A DNA stretch of 64,000 bases from Endothia cerciana (GCA_026119935.1 JALRMH010000002.1:930001-994000), one strand, 5' to 3'. Shown: positions 11,301-23,198, numbered from the stretch's first letter. Program-made: numbers and translations. Notes: generated from the letters alone by a model not told the origin.

Positions 11301-12651
11301 AGCCGGAGCTGTCACTTTCCCCCTTCGCGGCCCTCGAGGACAAGGCCCGGCCTGCGGGCAGCTGCAGATTCCACCCTCAATGATGGATGGCCCTTCACAT
11401 CCAACTAGCCCGGCGGCTACCGACATCTCAGCCACGCAGGCTCTCCTCATGAGCCCTCGGGCCACGAAGAGGACTGTGCCTCGGAAGGGGCAACCCGCTG
11501 CGGGGAGAACGGACCACAAGCACGACATCGCTCTCATGCGCTCGCGGCCAGAACACTAGGCCTGGACGGTTCTCATCGGACGCGAGGGCCCGACGATCAG
11601 GCCACTTCTTGCGGACTTGCATGCATGGAATGGTGGAGAACTGGGGGAACGGGGAACGGGGCGGGTTATGGGCGGGCGCCCCATTGTACATATAGGTGCC
11701 CGAGGATGATGGTCAAGCTCGCCGGTCCCAGGGCCGTGGCAGCGCGGATCCGGGCGGGCCATCGCCGCCGAGAGCGCTTCTACCCGCTGCGGTGCAGATG
11801 AACTCGAGGGGTCCATGGCAGGAATTCCAGATGCTGGGCCTGCAGAGCCGGGCTCCCTCGAGGCACAGGGGCAGGCAGCATCCGGAACGTGTCCATCTGC
11901 TGTGCGAGTCCAGGCCATTGGCTTGCCCTCTGCCGCTTCGGGAGCCCAAGGGAGCGAGTAGTGACCGCGCTCTGGTCCTCACATACGGTCCTCTACTCCC
12001 CTCACGCCCCGGATCCTCTGAGACGCGAGCCCGTCCCTGCCTGCTTCTAGGATCGGAAGCATCGCCGGTGGCGCTCTAGCCACGACGACACACAGACGCT
12101 GGGGTCGTACGGCAGGCGGGTGGTGGCCACGTAGCACGGTGACTGTGTGCGACATGCCGTAGAACCAATACTTCAGATTGGCACGTTTGCCGGTCTGGGT
12201 GATGGCCAGTGCGTGCGTGCAGGTACTGTACGCTGTCCGTGCTGTCACGGCCGCATGTGCGCACATGTACGATGGGAGCAGGTCAGGTGTTGCGCGGGAT
12301 GGCCGCCGTGCCGGACGACCGGCCAACGACTCCAGTGAGCTGGAGTGCAGGCATGGATCAGATGTAGAGGACGGGGACTCGACATGTCTCCACGTGAACC
12401 TCGAGACTCAGTCGGTCGACGGGTGACGAGTTTCGAGGCCCCCTTCCGCCCATCTTCCCATCGTGTCCCGTCGTGGCAAGGTGGATCAAGAGCATTGCGT
12501 GATGTTGGCGATGCGTCCTTGGTGGCGGTCATACCATCAAGAGCAAAACGATGCCCTTGAACGCGACGACTAAGTCAATGTGGCCTCGGTGTTCGTAAGA
12601 CCACAGTCAGAGCGCCAGTGTGATTTCCAGTCCCGTAGCATCTTGAACGGT

Positions 12652-12687
12652 GGCCTTGCCGGCGGCCTTGCCGGCGGCCTTGCCGGC
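12652..12687. repeat. Three exact tandem copies of GGCCTTGCCGGC
   Basis: The 12-bp unit occurs three times head to tail with no mismatch. It contains the palindrome GCCGGC. It lies in the gene-free interval before the copper transporter. Confidence 0.9.
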
Positions 12688-15600
12688 CTCCAGCAGAGAA
12701 GTCGAGGCAAGGTGATGGGGCCTATGGCCATCCGGTAGGAGAAGCCGGCCTCGTGGTCAAGGACGAGCCAACATGGAGCCAACTTCCAGGGGCCATGTTG
12801 TTAGCTTGCGCGAGGCCTTCTTCTCTCAAGCCACGTCAAGGCGTTGCTTCCAATAGGGCTGTTTGAACAGTCTCATCCTCTTACGGCATGCACAGTGCCA
12901 CGATAGCTACCTCGCTGTGGAGTTCATGGCTTTAACAATTAATTAAGAAACGTTGGCAGTTAGTCTTTAGAATAGTCTGTGAGCGCTCCCGAGCACTCGA
13001 TGACCAGCCGGTTTGGGGGGGGGGGGGGCTTCAGCAATTCTAGTCGGTAGCTTGTCCACGGAAAGAGGGAATACCTTAGACAGAAGAGGGCACACCCAGG
13101 CGAAGATAAAGTGGTCAGGAGATCGGCGCAGTGAAGGACTGTAACAAAAGCGCCCCGATGCCGCTGAAGGACTAGCCATCGCCGGGGCGGATATATGCTG
13201 CCGTCCCGCGATCAAAGAATTGTCGACTGCCCGACATGTTACCCGCAACATGACCGCCAGGACGAGATGCTGGGCATCTACGGCATCGATCCCGAAGACC
13301 GCTGGCGAGGCTTCAAGGGGAGGCCGAGCGGTTGGTCGCTGTCTTCCTCACCATACCACCGGCCAATATCTACGCACGGACGTGGGTTAGCAAGCGTCGT
13401 GCACGCAGCACCAACCCACGCCGAATTACTGTAGCTTGTTTTCTTTTCCTGGCGAAGTCTTATCCAGCCTCGTTTCATTTGGAAACATACTGCCGTGTGG
13501 CCCGGCGCGTAACAAGCGGCGCCAGACACCTTCGACAACGTGACAGAGGTGGTAGGGAAGGACTAGCACTACAGTCAGATGCCCCGTTTGACCTGAATGT
13601 CCCGTCGACCCCTAAGAAGGCGATAGCATCCCTCATCACCCTGGAGCACCTCCTCTATCACTGATGGCAAAGTATATCCGCGTGAGCATATAAAGAAGCT
13701 GTTCGGGCAGGATCGGAACTAAACCCGATCTTGGAAGCGCCGCATGAATACGTTCTTCGGTCAGAGGCCATAGCTCGATAGGAGGCATCTCAAGGATGCA
13801 AAAATGCCCTCGTCATCTTGTCGCCCGTCAGGGGAGGACGATCTTCTCGGCCCTTGATGGAAGTTGATCAGTATTGAGGCGTCTAGCCGAGTATTTATAC
13901 GGGGTCAACCCTTCTAGTTTATAAATCCAATTCTACTGCATCGCCGGGGGGAAAGGCTACTGGCAGAGCTGGACTTTGTCAATGACAATGCATCTCACCA
14001 TGTCTAGTGATGTCGACTTCTTCACAGACCCGAGACCCCCGTACGGTCTTGAGAAACAATACATATGTAATCAAGTCGAAGCAGTTGAGAAGTTCGGTGA
14101 CGCTAGCACAGTGATCAGACGCTGTAATCAATAGATAATTCCACAGGAAGTGGTCTCTTCCCCTGGTGTTTTGTTCAGACAAGTCCTTGAGACAGACTAA
14201 ACATCACACTGTACCAAGGCGCAACTCCTCCTGGCTTGATCCCGCCACCCTGAGCCGACACAAACGAGAATCCTATCCACTTCCCCAATTTGGAATCGTC
14301 ACGACACCCCGTCAAAGATGACCTGCCTGGCTATACGAGTTACCTTCGTGGCTTCGCATTGTGCAGCGTCGCAGCATCGTGCTTGGGATCGGACGGTGCC
14401 ACTCTCGGTTTCCTCCGAACCTGGACACACAAACACCGCTACATCGCGAACAAGATTATGTATCAAGATTACTATATATAAAGGGGAGAGAGAAAGGCGG
14501 AGGCAGAGCAGATGCATCTCCAGGACACGAGTGAGGTCTCGCAAACATCGCCCCGACGAAATTCTCAGACTGCAAAAGCCAACATTCGTGGCACGCATGG
14601 TGACGGGACGAGGGAAGCCAAGGCTCTCGCATCCGCGCTGGGGCGCCCCAGGATAGCCCCGCGCCCTCCGAGACCATTCTTTCGACCTCGTGCCAAGAGC
14701 TCATGGGACCCGAGGCGAGAGTGAGGCTAACAAGAACGCGAGGATGCGGTCTTCAGGTGGGAAATCACCAGGCGGAGTGCGGGTATCCGAGGCGTGTCAA
14801 GCTTCTTGCTGGGTATGGGCGGGTCAGGAAGCAGTGAGGATCAGCTGAAGGGCCTCGACTTGCTAAACAGGGTTTGCATATGCCAGATACCCTCCGTCTC
14901 ATCTAATGGTTCCGCCGCATGGAGGAAAGGCTGATGGCCATGCCCAGGAGGGGAGGATACGGTCCCACCGTCTGTGTTAATTACCTAGTCTGGTGGTGAC
15001 GATCTCCCGCTGCCCCAGGTGTGTGATGTTGCCAACATGAGAAGGTGCGTGATCCATCAGACCTGGCATCACACGGGCCAACGACGGCTTAGTCCGTAGA
15101 CGAGGAGACCATCATGTGATTCTTGGGGGCGTGAATCACACATTTCCAGGACCGGGCGGGGGTTGGGATTCATGCTTCCTTGGCCCTCGGCACTGTCTGA
15201 TCGTGGCCAAGGCTGTTGCGTCAGTAGCAGCCCCTCTGTATCTCATGCAGGTATAGATGTCGAGAGGGAGGCCCTTCCGTACCCAAGGCCTGTCGACGAT
15301 CGAGGTGCGAGGGGGCAGCAGCTGCCCCGGATCGCAGCATTCTCGAACACCTGCTGCGTTCCGTGACATCGCCGGATGGGGGTCCAGAGTCGGCCCAGTG
15401 GTGACTGTACCTAGGGCAGGCGCCATAATAGGTGTTGCGAGGACCCGGGGGTGGCGATCTGGAGCAGGATATCAGATGAAACCGAGAGATCTTGTTGAGG
15501 GCGGAAACCTTAAATTCCGCCACGCCCCTCTTTCTTGATGATGAGAGATGGGACGCGTTGGTGGCCCTAAAAGGGCTGTTAGTGTCGAGGCAGGTCTCTT

Positions 15601-16017
15601 GTACCCTGTACCGTGTGCACAGAGGGGAGAAGCCCGAGCTAGGCCTGATCAGGGCGCACGGGCATCCCAGATGGGGGCTGACCCCTGTCTAGCCTGAGCA
15701 AGTTCATCGCCCTTCGCTGTTAGGGCCCCGGGCGCGACATGCGGCCAGACACTAACAGAGAGCGACCGTATCCCAAGTTGCTCACCACGCTGTGCAATGC
15801 GGCCTGGTGGGGTTGATGAGCAAGTTTCCCTCGAGCTGCCAAAAAGCCCCGACGCCCTCTTCCTGGAATTATGATATCGAGCATGTTTTACCTCTTCGAC
15901 GTCTTGACCCGTGACAAACTCCAAACCTGCGCAGCACTTCCTGGTTGCTGTTTTTATTTTTTATTTTTAACCTTCTCATATCTGCTCAGATCAAAACAAG
16001 CCGTCACACGTCCTCGA

Positions 16018-16025
16018 ATATATAT
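16018..16025 (+). promoter_or_regulatory. TATA-like element upstream of the copper transporter
   Basis: ATATATAT is about 220 nt upstream of the Ctr start codon. Between it and the ATG lie a 13-nt C-run followed by A-rich sequence (16140-16162) and a 12-nt C-run (16205-16216), which would be in the leader if transcription starts near the TATA element. Confidence 0.35.
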
Positions 16026-16247
16026 CCGCATCCGACCTTGTGGTGAACTGAGAGCTTGACATCCTGAACCACCAATCACTGAACAACAGCCACAGCCTAT
16101 TCACGCACAACATATCTACCTACCTGTAAGCCATCCGAGCCCCCCCCCCCCCAAAAAAAAAACATAATATCCTCAGCACCCACTTATGCAATAGTAGTCT
16201 ACCTCCCCCCCCCCCCGGACACCGGCACACCGGCGGCAACACTCACG

Positions 16248-16896
16248 ATGGATATGACATCGGGCATGGATTCCAGCTCTACGAGCAACACCACGACCAT
16301 GACTGCCACCATGATGGTCGCCTTCCAGAATGACATGGCGACGACCCTTTATGCCGAGGCCTGGACCCCCTCCACCATGGGCCAGTACGCCGGCACCTGC
16401 ATCTTCCTCATTGCCCTTGGCGCCATCTTCCGCGGCCTGTTCGCCGTCAAGGCCATCGCCGAGTCGCGGTGGCTGGACCAGGAGCTGAACCGGCGCTACG
16501 TCGCCGTCAGGGGCCAGCTGCCCATGCATGAGAACATGTCGCGCGACAGCCTCAAGCAGAACATGGTCCTGAGCGCCAACGGCGTCGAGGAGCAGGTCAT
16601 GGTCGTCAAGAAGAACCACACCGGCACGCGGCCCTGGAGGGCGAGCGTGGACCCCGTGAGGGCCGCTATCGACACCGCCATCGCGGGTGTGGGATATCTA
16701 CTGTGAGCTGGCCCTGCCCCCCCCCCCCCCTTCTCCTTTTCCCCGCTGCGGGTAACCTGGTGGCGCGTTGCTGACAATCGTCCACAGCATGCTGGCGGTC
16801 ATGACGGTGAACATCGGCTACTTCCTGTCCATCCTTGGTGGCACATTCCTCGGAAGTCTCGCCGTCGGCCGGTACGCCGTGCTGCACGAGCACTGA
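16248..16896 (+). CDS. Ctr-family high-affinity copper transporter
   Basis: Imports or exports Cu(I) across the plasma or vacuolar membrane as a trimer. Exons 16248-16702 and 16788-16896 encode 187 aa; the 85-nt intron is GTGAGC...CACAG. The N-terminus is rich in Met (MDMTSGMDSS and later TMTATMM), as in copper-binding Ctr ectodomains. TM1 is around residues 46-65. TM2 carries MLAVM at residues 153-157, the selectivity MxxxM motif, and exactly 12 residues later TM3 has GTFLG at 170-174, the GxxxG helix-packing motif. That spacing is diagnostic for the family. The protein ends shortly after TM3 (AVGRYAVLHEH), with no clear C-terminal Cys motif. Whether it corresponds to a Ctr2- or Ctr3-type member cannot be decided here. 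Its neighbour downstream is convergent. Confidence 0.93.
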
Positions 16897-18699
16897 GCGG
16901 GCGGCTGGGCCAAGGGCCGTCGCGGGACGACGGGGTGTGCATGCTACAAAAGACGAGATATATATTTACAACATGACGCCATGTACGACGGCAACCGTCG
17001 GATGAGATAACGATAACCACGACGAGATGGAGGCTGGCTTGCCCGAGGGGCGACAGCCTGGATGAGGAGGCCGTCAGCATACATCTAGATCTTCCAGCTT
17101 TAGACAAATCTTAATACAACCACCCACCACCGCAAGTCCTGGAACACCTGTAGGATGCTGCCGAATGCGCCGGCTGACAGCCTCGAAAGCTCCGTGCATG
17201 ACAGTCTATGATCGTCTCACCATGGCACCGAGCGCGACAGTCTCTGCTTCCGGCGTGAGCAGAGAGATATGGAGAGAGAGAAGAGGGCTCCTCTGGCCGT
17301 GATAGCGACCTCGAGATCTGCGAGTACTGCTACTGATCCCCGCCGCCGCCAAGATGGTGCTGCAGAAAACATGCTCAACCTGCTCACAGAGGGCCCCACC
17401 TGAAACCCCTCTTTCCGCATACCGACCTGCCGGCCCCCGGCTCGGCACAGGTGCCCACTACCGGCTCGGCAGATACCCTCCCTGCTTATATCAGCAGTGT
17501 CACCTCGCGGACGACGTTCCAGCCTCGCGCCCACGGAGAGGAGCTGCCCTGACAGAAACATGGACGTCTAGGCTGTCGACCAAGGGAGGTTGCCAGGATG
17601 CTGCTCGCACAGCCGAGACACCTCGCACCAGGTTGGTAGAGACCCTGGGTTTGGCGACTGGGCGTAACGCGGCGGCGGGCCTCACTACATCGATGCATTG
17701 GTCTTCGGGGCGGACAAGATCTCCAAGTCGACCGAAGGAGACAGTGACTGTCGAGTGGCCCAACCAATGTGCCCCGGCCCTTGTCCCGGGGACCCTCAGC
17801 TTCCCTCGTGAGGGTGGCCGGAGAAAGGGAGGGTTTGGCCGGCATCTTCGTCTCCTCCAACTCCATGTCAAGAGAGCTTCTGCTCGGCAGCCTCAAGACC
17901 GCACGCCCTTCTGGGAACGCGGATCGGGCAGCGGGCTGATATTTCAAATGTGGCGTCGCGGAAAGCGAGCGTGGGAAGGTAGGTCCTCTCTCAAAACCCC
18001 AACACTCGCCGCAGCAGCCGCCAGGATGGCAGATGGGTCTTGTCTGAGAGGATGATGCTGTAATTTCGCATCGCACCACCACCTCCGACTGCTACTGGAC
18101 AGGCAGGCTGGCGACGGTGGACGCTAGAGAAAAGGCTGGTCCCAGCATCTACCAAAAGATAGTCGTGCCGGGGACTAGGGCTGGCCCGAGACCTGCGGAC
18201 GAACGGCCCAACTGCTGGTTTGACCTTCTCCAGGCCGATCTTTTCTTCCGTAAGCGCCTTTTGCAGAGAACATAGTCAGTGTGACTATGTTCTCGGGATC
18301 TGGGCCCTTGTTGTTTGTAATTAACCACATACATAGTCGTCTGGTGTGGTCGCCAGGCCTTACGGGTCCTTCAGGTTCGTTCTGTTTGATCAAGACCAGT
18401 CCCCAAGTTCGATAGTTTGGTACTCGGCCCTCTCCCCTCAAGAACGACCTGGCTTGTCAATGGGGTCAACTCGGACGGACGCTTGGCCTGGGCCCGGACC
18501 TGATGGGGACGGGTACGGCATTCGTCTCGGTACGTCACGATCGACGGCCTGAATACTCGCTTCATAGGTCCATCTCATCACCGCTCATCCCAAACTGGGA
18601 CACGAGGGACCCGTTAGAGGTCTTTGTGTGGCCTGCGACGCAGAAGCGAAAGGTTTTTTTTGTGGTTTTTTTGGTGGTTTTTTTGGGGGGTTATTGGAC
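16897..18699. other. Convergent intergenic region between Ctr and the rhodopsin-domain gene
   Basis: It holds the 3' ends of both flanking genes. A long open frame on + at 17354-18055 and opposing ones on - are composition-driven and resemble no family I know. The notable structure is a perfect hairpin at 18266-18294. G/T-rich sequence (18652-18692) lies just beyond the stop codon of the minus-strand gene. Confidence 0.5.
18266..18294. repeat. Perfect 13-bp inverted repeat with 3-nt loop
   Basis: GAGAACATAGTCA (18266-18278), loop GTG, then TGACTATGTTCTC (18282-18294): all 13 pairs match. It lies between the 3' ends of two convergent genes. Possible roles are a transcript-end hairpin, a cruciform, or a protein-binding dyad; none is proven. 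Confidence 0.9.
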
Positions 18700-20174
18700 T
18701 CAGCGAGACTGGTGGAATACCTCCCAGTCTACCTGCTTCCTGATGATGAGTTCCCGGCTGCCGCTCCTCCTCAAGCTCGCCCCCTCCTCCTCCACCGTCC
18801 CGCTCCTATCGTCCGAGTGCACGATGCTCGTCTCGTGCCCGCATGTGTCCGGACGAAACCGGGGGTACGCCCCCTCTCCAGGGCCGACCCCGTCGCGGTC
18901 GCGGCTCTGGCTCGAGGGCAGCCTGGCGCTCCTCAACCCCTTCATGAGCGAGCCTCCTATCGTCTGCAGGGCGTAGCTCGAGCTTTTGGAGCCGCCCCGG
19001 GTGGAGGTCTCGAACTCCAGGGTGCCCAGCCCCGTGTGGAACGCCTTCATGAAGCTCTTCAGGTTCGGCACGGTCGCCGAGATGATGGTCCAGGCGATCA
19101 TGGCCTGCTGCAGCACGGCGCTGTCCGTGGCGGCGAGCTGCGGCTCCGCGGCGCCGGGGTACGCCCTGACGAGGTGGAGGTGCACCCCCGAGATGACGAT
19201 GAGGGGGGCGCGGAAGACGAAGGCGGCGGCGACCTGGAGCTTCAACACCGGGGGCATGTTCAGCGGCCAGGTGAGGAGGACCGGCAGGGCGCACGTGAGG
19301 GTGTCTATCGTGATGTCGAGTGCGGTTATGGCCTGCCAACGGTAGATCTGTATGTCTCCGACTCGTGTCAGAAAGCCGGGGGATTCCCATCGCAGCCGTG
19401 CGCAGGCCACCGGGCCTCACCTGGTTTGGACACTGAGAGATATTCTTGGCTGTCAGGGCCGCGCTGGCATCACAGCCGATCGACAACCCCAGGACGGCAC
19501 CAAGGCCCCAGACAGCGCTCGCCCCCAGGAGCATCCAGCAGGTAACCCAGCGTTTCCCACGCTCCATGTCGGCCGTGAAGACCCGGAGTATCAAGGCTGC
19601 GGTCGAGCACTTGGCCAGGCATGCGACGATGATGGTGAGGAGCTCGGATGCGAAGAAGGCCTATCTCATGCGGGTCAGCATCTCGGCCTCTTGGCGTCCT
19701 GGGCAGATATGAGGCTGTCCTGAGATGCCCGGTGCCCAATGGCCCCTCCCCCTCTACCCCTTCGTTCCTGGGCGGAACTGCCTCCCATGTAAGAACGACT
19801 CACCCTTCCTGATATTGCCCAGTCATCTGCCGTCGTCGTGGAGTTGGACCTGCCAAGGCCGTGTTTGAGGCCGTACATCACTGCCGTCGCTTGCCCGAGT
19901 TGCGTGAGCTGGAGAATGTACGGTAAGTGTGTGGGCTTCCTCACCTCGGGCTGGGGAACCGGGGGGGGGGGCGACGGACCATTGCAAAGAAGATGAGGTG
20001 GTCATCCAGGCCGTACATCTGCCGTTTGACACCTATCCTGACGGCCGTAGCCAGGCTGCTGTAGACTAAGCACAAGATGGTGGCGATCCAGACGTAGCCG
20101 GCGTGGTTGTCGGGCCCGACCGGGACGAGTCGGTGCGTGTTTGACGGGTCGTCAGCGACGGGTAGGGGGTCCAT
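18700..20174 (-). CDS. Rhodopsin-domain seven-helix integral membrane protein (Pth11-like group, no CFEM)
   Basis: Likely a GPCR-like membrane protein of the fungal-specific rhodopsin-domain family (SAT4/PTH11-related), 395 aa. Exons in coding order: 20174-19980, 19908-19804, 19660-19421 and 19347-18700. Helices are visible as YVWIATILCLVYSS, DDHLIFFAM plus LTQLGQATAVMYGL, FFASELLTIIVACLAKCS, WVTCWMLLGASAVWGLG, YRWQAITALDITIDTL, VAAAFVFRAPLIVIS and AVLQQAMIAWTIISATVP. The family hallmarks DD before TM2, HGLGR, and C-x4-RW before TM5 with a following D and P are present. The C-terminal ~100 residues are a Ser/Arg-rich cytosolic tail. There is no N-terminal CFEM cysteine domain, unlike Pth11 itself. 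Intron 1 has an unusual GTCCGT donor, chosen because it restores family spacing between DD and HGLG; a C-run directly follows. Ligand and pathway are unknown. Confidence 0.85.
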
Positions 20175-22405
20175 ACTCGGCAGGCTCTCTTGAGACCTCC
20201 GAGATGAGGTCGTCCGTCGCCGCTGGGGGACGGGGCAGAGGTTCACGCCTGGAGAGGGCCCGCCGGAGAAAGCAAGGCAACTGTGCTATGTAGGGCCCGC
20301 AGGGTGGGCCGTGTGCCGTGACGGCTGAGATTCAGGATCAGGGATAACTCGCCGGGCCTGACACATAATTAGATGCTATCAATCAACAAGAAGAAAACTA
20401 GAAGGAAAAAGAAGAAAAAAAAAAAAAAAGAAAAAACCCCCCTCAACGATGAACAACGCCCGTGTCTGTTACACGGTCTTGTGCCTCTCCATGGGCCCTG
20501 CCAAAAGAAACTATCTCCCCCCGGACAAGGCGCAGGTAAGGGGTAAGGATCCCTCAATTCCCGGCAGCACATGGTGGTCTGGGGACCTCGTCCAGTCAGC
20601 GGACCGCCAGGTCACTTTCGCCTGGGTCCGCTTGACAGGAGAGCCCAGCTTCAAAGATTTGATAGTACCGGGATGCACGCGAGGGGCCCATGCTCTAATA
20701 TCAGGAGCCAATCGGGCCCTGGTCCGTAGGACTTCTGCATCGGAGGCTGGGCAGATGAGCTGACGGCCCTGACCGACCCCCTCGTCGAAGGTACAGGCTG
20801 GAGTTCCCCTTCATATGCTATTTCAGGGACGGGGAGAAAGCGGCGGCTCGGCGCCGTCATGTGCACCTGATACACCAACGGGTCCTCTCCTATAGGTAGA
20901 GCACAACAGCTTGACAGACGAGGTCGAAGGGACTCTAGTCTCCGTTCCCTCGGTCCATCATATCTATCCAGCACCATCTCGGAGTTGTAGAGAGCCCACT
21001 CTCGTGCCGAGACATCCTGATATCATCTGTAGGAAAGGAGGGGGGGGGGGGGGAACCTCACCGATCTGTACAATATGCGTGGCACCAACATCGGTCGGCG
21101 GGCGCAGGGGCATCGGCGGAGCCGCTCGTCGCAAGAAGGTCAGAAGGCCCGATCTACAGATGAGACGCGCATATCATGATGCCTATGGCGGTATGGGTGT
21201 TGGGCGGGTCGTTGAAAACAACGAAATCACTTGCTCACATGAAGTCCGCTCTGATCTGGCACAGCCGTCGACCCTCTCAACAAGACATGTCAGGTCTCGG
21301 TAGGGGTATGGGCCTGTGAAAGCAGACGGGGCATACCATAGCAGAGCATGAGATAGGCCGCCCTGGGAAAGATAGTTCGGATATGCGAAGTAACGTGCTT
21401 GAGAATCTGGCTTTGCGGCCGAGACGGCTGGCATACCTTTGGCCAATAGACGTGATACCGGTAGCTGGGTGGCAACTTGATCCCCCGCCGAACATGTCCA
21501 GGGGACCCGAGAGACAGTGTGCGATCAGCCGAACTCCCGGTGGGCCTCCACAGCCACAAAATAAATTAAAAAGAGAAAAATAGATCCACCACGGTACAGT
21601 CGTTCGATCACGTCGGGTGTAGTTTGGATCCGGTGGACAGGGCATAGATCCTCACTGGTCCGGGGCTCAGGGGTTGTGCGGCCCGCTCTCGGCTTCTTCA
21701 AAGGCGCTCGAATCCGTATCAAACTCTATTTCGGAGCACACACAGTACAGTGACGGACGGTATCAGCTGAGATGCATACCCCTACGACCGACCCGGATGT
21801 TTATCAGGAAGCCAATGTGGCTGGCTGAGAAGCCCCAGCTCGGCCATCCACCAGCCGTCCCGGATGCCCATCCGCACGGTCCGGTCATGCAGCGACAGAT
21901 GGTGGTGGTACTACTATGCTATGTAGACAGGTTGCAGGCTTTGTAGGTCAGAACTAGCATTGGTGGCCAGAGAGGGGTATGGACTAATGGTCAGGGCTTT
22001 GCAACATTTTTTCATGGATCCTCTGTAGGGGCTTGAAGACGGTGGTTTACTGTACGTAGTACCACACCTTGTATAGTACATTGTAGACGGGTGAGCTCGG
22101 GTCGCGTTAAGAACTGAGCGTGTCGCAGATCCTCAATCCGAGATATTCCACAACTGAGAGGCGGGCGGCTCCTTATGCACGGCCTCCGCGCTGATCTTAT
22201 GCCAACGCTGTTCACCGCATGGGACAGGGACTGGGGATGCGGGTATGTCACTCTACGTCTTCTGGGCAATGCTCCGCTTACTGCGAGGCCGCCCCATGGC
22301 AGATTTACCGGACTATTGCGCAAGGTAATTGCTGTCGGCAGCCCAGGTTGTCATGGCACCTCACACGGTACGGATGATCCGATTAACACCCAGTCCTCCT
22401 ACGGT
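20175..22405. other. Intergenic region, no gene seen
   Basis: The rhodopsin-domain gene starts at 20174 and the 3' end of the GNAT gene is at 22406, both on the minus strand. The interval should therefore hold the promoter of the former and the 3' untranslated region of the latter. Open frames are short and overlapping. An A-rich run (20413-20435) and a G-run (21041-21053) are the only conspicuous elements. Confidence 0.5.
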
Positions 22406-23198
22406 TTACAAGTGCTTCCTGCCGTCCGGCGTCTTCCAGTGCATGTTTGCCCCTTCGACATCTGCGAGGGGATTCCCCTCGCCCATCCCCCCACGGCCCT
22501 CGATGAACTCAAATCCGCACTTCTTGTAAAAGGGGTCCTTGCCCTTGGCGGCGACCACAGAGGCCCACGCGCCCTCGGCCTTGGCCCTGTCCAGTCCCCA
22601 TCGCACGAGCTCCCGGCCGAAGCCCTTGCCCTGATGGCCGGGATGGACCCCGAGCCAGCTGAGGGACCAACACTCGGCGCGGTCTCCCGTGTACATGTGC
22701 TCAAAGTATGGATGGGCTCGTTCCAGGACATCCTCCATCGGTGGGTCTGCGGCTCGATCCGGCCAGATGCGCCTGTGGATCTTCATGGCGATCGCAAACG
22801 CTGGCTTGAGCATGTTGCCTGGGAAGAAACCAAAATTTCTCAGCACGGGCGGGCGGGCGGGCGGGCGTCGTGACACGTCAACACAACTCACGGGGATCGA
22901 ACCACCAGAGTTCCATCTTCTTGCCCCCCTCTCCCAGCCGCGACCACTGTGCGCAGCCGACCACGATCTCCTTCCCGGTCTCATCCCGGTCGACAGCCAC
23001 GAGGAACTTCCAGCGGTGGTCCCAATAGCTGACTCGTGACTTCCGCAGCCAGTAGAGCTTCATGTCCTGGGGGAACTCCTCACGGTGCGGGTGCATGAGG
23101 TCTCCGAACAGATTATCGTCCCAGAAGGCCTGCGCCAGGGCGTGGGAGATCTGAGGGATGTCTGCGAAGGACGCACCGCGCACCTGGGGTCGGGACAT
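22406..23198 (-). CDS. GNAT-family N-acetyltransferase
   Basis: Transfers an acetyl group from acetyl-CoA to an amine; the substrate is not predictable. Exons 23198-22892 and 22818-22406 encode 239 aa; the 73-nt intron runs GTGAGT...TTCCCAG and joins WWFDP to RNMLKPAF. The N-terminal half has the alternating pattern of GNAT proteins (DIPQISHALAQAFWDDNLF; IVVGCAQWSRLG). Motif A is clear: SLSWLGVHPGHQGKGFGREL, with the acetyl-CoA pyrophosphate-binding Q-G-K-G-F-G at residues 165-170. Motif B-like ASVVAAKGKDPFYKKCGFEF follows, including the typical FYxKxGF. The length and WWFDPR junction resemble many small-molecule acetyltransferases in filamentous fungi. It is divergent from the permease, with 697 nt between start codons, so the two could be co-regulated. 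Confidence 0.9.
22846..22867 (+). repeat. (CGGG)5 repeat inside the GNAT intron (G-quadruplex candidate)
   Basis: Five G-triplets (22847-22849, 22851-22853, 22855-22857, 22859-22861, 22863-22865), each separated by one C, fill the centre of the 73-nt intron 22819-22891. The gene runs on the minus strand, so its RNA carries the C-rich complement and the template DNA strand carries the G-rich side. Confidence 0.85.

Larger units (their letters stand above)
6457..16247. other. 9.8 kb interval with no convincing gene
   Basis: Many open frames exist, but they overlap on several frames and strands, lack recognisable domains, and are rich in Arg/Pro/Ala/Ser, as expected of GC-rich non-coding DNA. 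The interval includes the 3' end of the zinc-finger gene and the promoter of the copper transporter. It holds several simple repeats, described separately: CT arrays, pyrimidine tandem repeats, GGGC repeats, a C10G10 palindrome, a 12-bp tandem repeat and long G-runs such as 7742-7754 and 13015-13028. Confidence 0.6.

Noticed and set aside
11019..11537. Open frame of 172 codons on the minus strand
   Set aside because: Overlaps other open frames; Gly/Arg/Pro-rich without similarity to known proteins.
17354..18055. Open frame of 233 codons on the plus strand
   Set aside because: Long because the region is GC-rich; both strands are open, composition is Arg/Pro/Ser/Thr with no domain, and no splice or family support was seen.
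18806..19594. 262-codon minus-strand frame as a single-exon gene
   Set aside because: It begins inside exon 3 of the rhodopsin-domain gene, reads through the intron 19348-19420 and then runs out of frame with the true last exon.
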